Part shown: positions 60,780 to 64,000 of the stretch, in pieces
Layout: each line of letters starts with the position of its first letter
How positions within the stretch are numbered: position 1 is the first letter of the stretch
DNA from: Blastococcus sp. VKM Ac-2987
GTDB taxonomy: Bacteria > Actinomycetota > Actinomycetes > Mycobacteriales > Geodermatophilaceae
Assembly (NCBI RefSeq): GCF_026967805.1
Contig: NZ_JAPVBG010000002.1
Location: forward strand, 448,928-512,927
Reading direction: 5' to 3'
Length of the DNA: 64,000 nt
Notes under the pieces: model-generated
Told to the model about the DNA's origin: nothing
What the model saw: the letters and a program-made list of their open reading frames with translations, nothing else
Database searches by the model: none
Translations under genes and position numbers: made by a program

Positions 60780-61814
60780 ATGCCCATCGCGACCCCCGAG
60801 GTCTACGCCGACATGATCAGCCGGGCGAAGGAGGGCGGCTACGCCTACCCGGCGATCAACTGCACCTCCTCGGAGACCGTCAACGCGGCGCTGCGCGGCT
60901 TCGCCGACGCAGGCAGCGACGGGATCATCCAGTTCTCCACCGGCGGCGCCGAGTTCGGCTCGGGCACCCGTGTCAAGGACATGGTCACCGGCGCGGTGGC
61001 GCTGGCCGAGTTCGCGCACGTGGTGGCCGAGAAGTACCCGGTCAACGTCGCGCTGCACACCGACCACTGCCCCAAGGACAAGCTCGACTCCTACGTCCGC
61101 CCGCTGATCGCGCTGTCGAAGGACCGGGTCGACGCCGGCCAGGAGCCGCTGTTCCAGTCGCACATGTGGGACGGCTCGGCCATCGAGCTGGGCGAGAACC
61201 TCGACATCGCCGAGGAGCTGATGGAGAAGGCCGCGGCGGCCAAGATCGTCCTGGAGCTCGAGATCGGCATCGTCGGCGGCGAGGAGGACGGCGTCGTCGC
61301 CGAGATCAACGAGAAGCTCTACACCGCCGATGGCGACTTCCTGCGCACCGCGCAGCAGCTCGGCCTGGGGGAGCGCGGCGTCTACCTGCTCGCCGCCACC
61401 TTCGGCAACGTGCACGGGGTCTACAAGCCGGGCAACGTCAAGCTGCGGCCCGACGTGCTGGAGCGGGGCCAGGCGCTGGTGGCCAAGGAGTTCGGTCTGG
61501 GCGAGGGCGCCAAGCCGTTCAACCTGGTCTTCCACGGCGGGTCGGGCTCGGCCGAGTCGGAGATCCGCGAGGCGCTCTCCTACGGCGTGGTCAAGATGAA
61601 CGTCGACACCGACACCCAGTACGCGTTCACCCGCGCCGTCGCCGGCCACATGTTCAGCAACTACGACGGCGTGCTGAAGATCGACGGCGAGGTCGGCAAC
61701 AAGAAGGCCTACGACCCGCGCAGCTACCTCAAGGCGGCCGAGACCAGCATGGCCGCCCGCATCGTGGAGGCCTGCGAGCACCTGCTGTCGGCCGGCCAGT
61801 CGCAGGGGGCGTGA
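60780..61814 (+). CDS. fba: Class II fructose-bisphosphate aldolase
   Basis: A 344-residue zinc aldolase of glycolysis and gluconeogenesis. Zinc ligands and active-site segments are visible: LHTDHCPKDKLDSYVRPL, LELEIGIVGGEEDGV, LAATFGNVHGVYKPGNVKLRPD and LVFHGGSGSAESEIREAL, followed by VVKMNVDTDTQYAFTRAV. Length and motifs match the mycobacterial enzyme. ATG 60780 is preceded by GAGGAG at about nine bases. A -10-like GATACT occurs at 60713-60718 and the octamer CGTACAGC is repeated in the leader. The DUF3151 gene follows after four bases. Confidence 0.97.
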   Translation: MPIATPEVYADMISRAKEGGYAYPAINCTSSETVNAALRGFADAGSDGIIQFSTGGAEFGSGTRVKDMVTGAVALAEFAHVVAEKYPVNVALHTDHCPKDKLDSYVRPLIALSKDRVDAGQEPLFQSHMWDGSAIELGENLDIAEELMEKAAAAKIVLELEIGIVGGEEDGVVAEINEKLYTADGDFLRTAQQLGLGERGVYLLAATFGNVHGVYKPGNVKLRPDVLERGQALVAKEFGLGEGAKPFNLVFHGGSGSAESEIREALSYGVVKMNVDTDTQYAFTRAVAGHMFSNYDGVLKIDGEVGNKKAYDPRSYLKAAETSMAARIVEACEHLLSAGQSQGA

Positions 61815-61818
61815 CCGC

Positions 61819-62241
61819 ATGACCCACTCCCACGGCAACCTGCTGGGCGAGCCGCCGGCCACCCTGCTGCCCGCGACTCCGGAGGCCGACGCCGAGCTCG
61901 CCGAGGGCGCGACGCTGGCCGAGGTCGCCGCGCACCACCCGACGGTGAGCGCGGTCTGGGCCGGCCTGGCCGAGGAGGCGCTGCACCGCACCGAGCGCGC
62001 CCTGGGCGACACCATCCAGGCCTACGCCTACGCCCGCACCGGGTACCACCGCGGCCTGGACGCGCTGCGCCGCAACGGCTGGAAGGGCTACGGCCCGGTG
62101 CCGTGGTCGCACGAGCCCAACCGCGGTTTCCTGCGCTGCGTCACCGTGCTCGCCGCGGCGGCCGGGGCGATCGGGGAGACCGACGAGGCGGAGCGGTGCA
62201 CCCAGCTCCTGCGCGACTGCGATCCGACGTTGTCCATCTGA
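61819..62241 (+). CDS. DUF3151 family protein
   Basis: A 140-residue cytoplasmic protein with the DUF3151 pattern: GEPPATLLP near the start, LAEVAAHHPTVSAVWAGLAEEAL, AYAYARTGYHRGLDALRRNGWKGYGPVPWSHEPNRGFLRCV and a final LLRDCDPTLS. It is found in actinobacteria, usually beside fba; the function is unknown. The four-base spacing (stop TGA 61812-61814, ATG 61819) and the following hairpin at 62257 define a two-gene fba operon. Confidence 0.93.
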   Translation: MTHSHGNLLGEPPATLLPATPEADAELAEGATLAEVAAHHPTVSAVWAGLAEEALHRTERALGDTIQAYAYARTGYHRGLDALRRNGWKGYGPVPWSHEPNRGFLRCVTVLAAAAGAIGETDEAERCTQLLRDCDPTLSI

Positions 62242-62256
62242 TTGCTCACCATCGGT

Positions 62257-62289
62257 AACGGGCGGTCCGCGTGCTGCGGGCCGCCCGTT
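62257..62289 (+). terminator. Terminator of the fba operon
   Basis: A 14-bp stem with one G-T pair (62257-62270 with 62276-62289) and a GTGCT loop begins 15 bases past the DUF3151 stop. Confidence 0.7.
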
Positions 62290-62396
62290 CGGCGTCCACC
62301 AGCACTTTCGGGGGACAAGAGTTTGGATCACACTCGGGTGGCTCACTACTGAGCGTGCATGGCGCCAGTCGGGCGCCTTGGAGAGAGGACCGATCG

Positions 62397-62540
62397 ATGG
62401 CCACCCTGCTCTGGATCCTCGCCGTCGTCCTGGTGGTCGCCGGCGTCGTCGCGATCATCCGCAAGGAGATCGTCTGGGGAATCGTGCTCATCGTGCTGGG
62501 CCTGCTGGTCGGCCCGGGCGGCGTGAGCATCTTCACCTGA
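62397..62540 (+). CDS. Small membrane protein with GPGG motif, 47 aa
   Basis: A 47-residue hydrophobic protein (MATLLWILAVVLVVAGVVAI) with two transmembrane helices around IRKE and ending in the GPGG motif followed by VSIFT. It matches the short actinobacterial GPGG-motif membrane proteins; function unknown. GAGAGGAC seven bases before ATG 62397 is a good ribosome-binding site. It stands alone between hairpins at 62257-62289 and 62546-62575. A TTGGAT (about 62322) and TACTGA (about 62346) pair upstream is a possible promoter. Confidence 0.8.
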   Translation: MATLLWILAVVLVVAGVVAIIRKEIVWGIVLIVLGLLVGPGGVSIFT

Positions 62541-62545
62541 CCTGC

Positions 62546-62575
62546 CCCGGGCCCCCGCCGTCGCGGGGGCCCGGG
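62546..62575. terminator. Bidirectional terminator
   Basis: A perfect 13-bp stem (62546-62558 with 62563-62575) with a CGTC loop lies between converging stops at 62540 and 62582. Confidence 0.75.
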
Positions 62576-62581
62576 CGCGGC

Positions 62582-63421
62582 TCAGCGCTCGCCGAGCTCC
62601 GGGTGGAGCGCAGTGAGCGCGTCGGTCAGCGTGGTCAGCTGGTCGCCGCCGGCCATCAGGGCGGTGAGGACGTCGGCGTCGACGTCGTCCCGCGTGAGGT
62701 TGCCGGCCACCTGGCCGTGCGCCAGGAGCAGGAAGCGGTCGCCGATGAGGTGGGCGTAGCGCGGGTTGTTGGTGACGACGACGACCGCCAGCCCCTGGGC
62801 CCGGGCGGCCAGGATCGACTGCCCGAACAGCGTCTGCCGGGCCACCGTCATGGGGGTCACCGGCTCGTCGATCACCAGCGCCCGGGCGCCGAAGTGCAGC
62901 GCGCGGGCGACGGCGAGGCTCTGCCGCTCGCCGGCCTGCAGCGAGCTGGCCGGCTGGTCGGGGTCCAGCCCGGTGACGCCGACCCGGGCCATGGCCCGTG
63001 CGGTCGTCTCGCGGGCGCCGTCCAGGTCGAGCCGGCGCAGCGGCCACACCCCGCGGGTGGGCTCGGCGCCGAGGAAGAAGTTCCGCCACACCGACAGCAG
63101 CGGGGCGACGGCGAGGTCCTGCCAGACGGTCGCGATCCCCACCTCGCGCGCCTGCCGGGGCGACCGGAACCGCACCGGTACGCCGTCGACGAGCAGTTCC
63201 CCCTCGTCGTGCCGGCGCAGCCCCGACAGCACCGCCACCAGCGTCGACTTCCCGGAGCCGTTCTCGCCCAGCACGCAGGTGATCTCGCCCGGCACCAGCG
63301 CGGCGTGCACCCGGCTCAGCGCCGGTACGTGGCCGTGCCGGACGGTGACCCCGCGCAGCTCCACGACCGGGGTCGGGCCGGGAGCCGTGGCGCCGCCGTC
63401 GACGGTCGCGGCCGTGCTCAC
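62582..63421 (-). CDS. Sugar-type ABC transporter ATPase
   Basis: A 279-residue single-domain ATPase of the carbohydrate CUT2 type (RbsA/FrcA-like, one domain only). Walker A GENGSGKST, Q-loop ATVWQDLAVAPLLSVWRNFFLG, a degenerate signature SSLQAGERQSLAVARAL (LSGGQ replaced by LQAGE) and Walker B ALVIDEPVTPM are visible. It is preceded by the permease gene with a GTGA overlap, and the operon continues beyond the window, where the binding protein probably lies. Substrate cannot be assigned. Confidence 0.85.
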   Translation of the reverse strand: MSTAATVDGGATAPGPTPVVELRGVTVRHGHVPALSRVHAALVPGEITCVLGENGSGKSTLVAVLSGLRRHDEGELLVDGVPVRFRSPRQAREVGIATVWQDLAVAPLLSVWRNFFLGAEPTRGVWPLRRLDLDGARETTARAMARVGVTGLDPDQPASSLQAGERQSLAVARALHFGARALVIDEPVTPMTVARQTLFGQSILAARAQGLAVVVVTNNPRYAHLIGDRFLLLAHGQVAGNLTRDDVDADVLTALMAGGDQLTTLTDALTALHPELGER

Positions 63422-64000
63422 GAGCGGGGCCTCGACTTGAGCCGCCGGCGCACCTCGCCGTTGGCCAGCAGGGCCACCAGCAGCAGCACCCCCAACAGCG
63501 CCTGGAACCAGCGGGTGTCCCAGTCGGCCAGCGTGATGCCCTCCCGGGCGACCCCGTACAGCAGCGCGCCGACGGCGGCGCCGATCGCGGAGCCGTAGCC
63601 GCCGGTGAGCAGGCAGCCGCCGATGACCGCGATGACGATGAAGTCGATCCCGCTGAGGATGCCCACGGTGCCGCCCGCCTGGACGCTGCCCAGCCGCACC
63701 AGCGCGAACGTGCCCAGCAGCCACCCCGCGGCCGCCGTGAGGCAGAAGAGCGTCACCGTCGTCCGGCGGACCGGTACGCCGAGCTCGCGCGCGACCCGGC
63801 GGGCGCCTCCGCAGGCGAAGACGGCGTTGCCGAACCTCGTGCGCCACAGGCTCCACGTGGCCAGCGCCGTCAGGACCAGCCACCACAGGATCGACACGCT
63901 GAACCGGCCGTTGCCGATCTCCACCGTCGCGTCGAACAGCGCGCTCGCCGACGACCAGCCCGGCGTCTGGTCCAGGCCGCTGACCCGGGTGGAGCCCGCG
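63418..64000 (-). CDS. Sugar-type ABC transporter permease (N-terminus beyond window)
   Basis: The last 193 or so codons of a CUT2-type permease (BPD_transp_2, RbsC-like) with five to six membrane helices: SILWWLVLTALATWSLWRTRFGNAVFACGGARRVARELGVPVRR contains the coupling loop, and GILSGIDFIVIAVIGGCLLTGGYGSAIGAAVGALLYGV is the conserved late segment. The frame is open to the right edge. It is the membrane partner of the ATPase that follows with a 4-base overlap. Confidence 0.88.
   Translation of the reverse strand, partial: AGSTRVSGLDQTPGWSSASALFDATVEIGNGRFSVSILWWLVLTALATWSLWRTRFGNAVFACGGARRVARELGVPVRRTTVTLFCLTAAAGWLLGTFALVRLGSVQAGGTVGILSGIDFIVIAVIGGCLLTGGYGSAIGAAVGALLYGVAREGITLADWDTRWFQALLGVLLLVALLANGEVRRRLKSRPRS

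Overview
The window is about 73% GC, uses GTG starts freely, packs genes tightly with 4-base stop/start overlaps, and has GC-rich hairpin terminators without T-tracts. Together with an HspR-type dnaK-grpE-dnaJ-hspR operon, SigH/SigR-type heat/oxidative promoters, a fused dCTP deaminase/dUTPase, an EtfD-type membrane reductase, FadE5, DUF3140, DUF3151 and leaderless -10/ATG starts, this points to an actinobacterial chromosome, most likely Geodermatophilaceae (Blastococcus, Geodermatophilus or Modestobacter). The family assignment is inferred from gene content only.

Layout. 1-4.5 kb: start of a fadE5-type acyl-CoA dehydrogenase (cut by the window edge), small hypothetical and membrane proteins, a TetR regulator and a ribokinase. 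4.6-9.2 kb: DUF3140, a methyltransferase and a type III polyketide synthase, then a DosR/DosS-like pair facing each other. 9.3-14 kb: tRNA-Gly(CCC), a split Aer-like sensor/chemoreceptor pair and a large secreted subtilisin-like protease. 14-21 kb: dcd, an MFS exporter, a DUF389 protein, etfD and an AbiEi/DUF559-like gene. 21-25.9 kb: dnaK-grpE-dnaJ-hspR-marR.

25.9-48.5 kb is a catabolic island and the most interesting part of the window. Two divergent operons share a 214-bp control region. The leftward operon has 13 genes (IclR regulator, CaiB CoA-transferase, HpcH/CitE-type CoA lyase, cyclase, three MmgE/PrpD paralogues, DUF3891, FMN-binding protein, alpha/beta-barrel protein, short MmgE-like protein, luciferase-like monooxygenase, a fourth MmgE/PrpD), and all 12 junctions are 4-base stop/start overlaps. 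The rightward operon has a complete branched-chain-amino-acid-type ABC importer, a fifth MmgE/PrpD protein, an Asp/Glu-racemase-like protein, a fumarate-reductase-like flavoprotein and a dihydropyrimidinase-like amidohydrolase. The set reads as one import-to-CoA-thioester pathway for an unknown polycarboxylate or cyclic amide.

48.5-64 kb returns to core genes: a DHA2 efflux pump with its own operators, ohrR-osmC, clpB, small membrane and fasciclin proteins, pyrE, a GlcD-like oxidase with paired palindromic operators, a CoA-disulfide-reductase-like enzyme, a pentapeptide-repeat protein, fba, DUF3151, a 47-residue membrane protein and the end of a sugar-type ABC transporter. From memory, the order fadE5, dcd, etfD, dnaK operon, then fba/pyrE/clpB resembles the Mycobacterium tuberculosis Rv0244c-Rv0384c region. 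The island therefore appears to sit inside an old conserved neighbourhood.

No transposase, integrase, CRISPR array or rRNA was seen.
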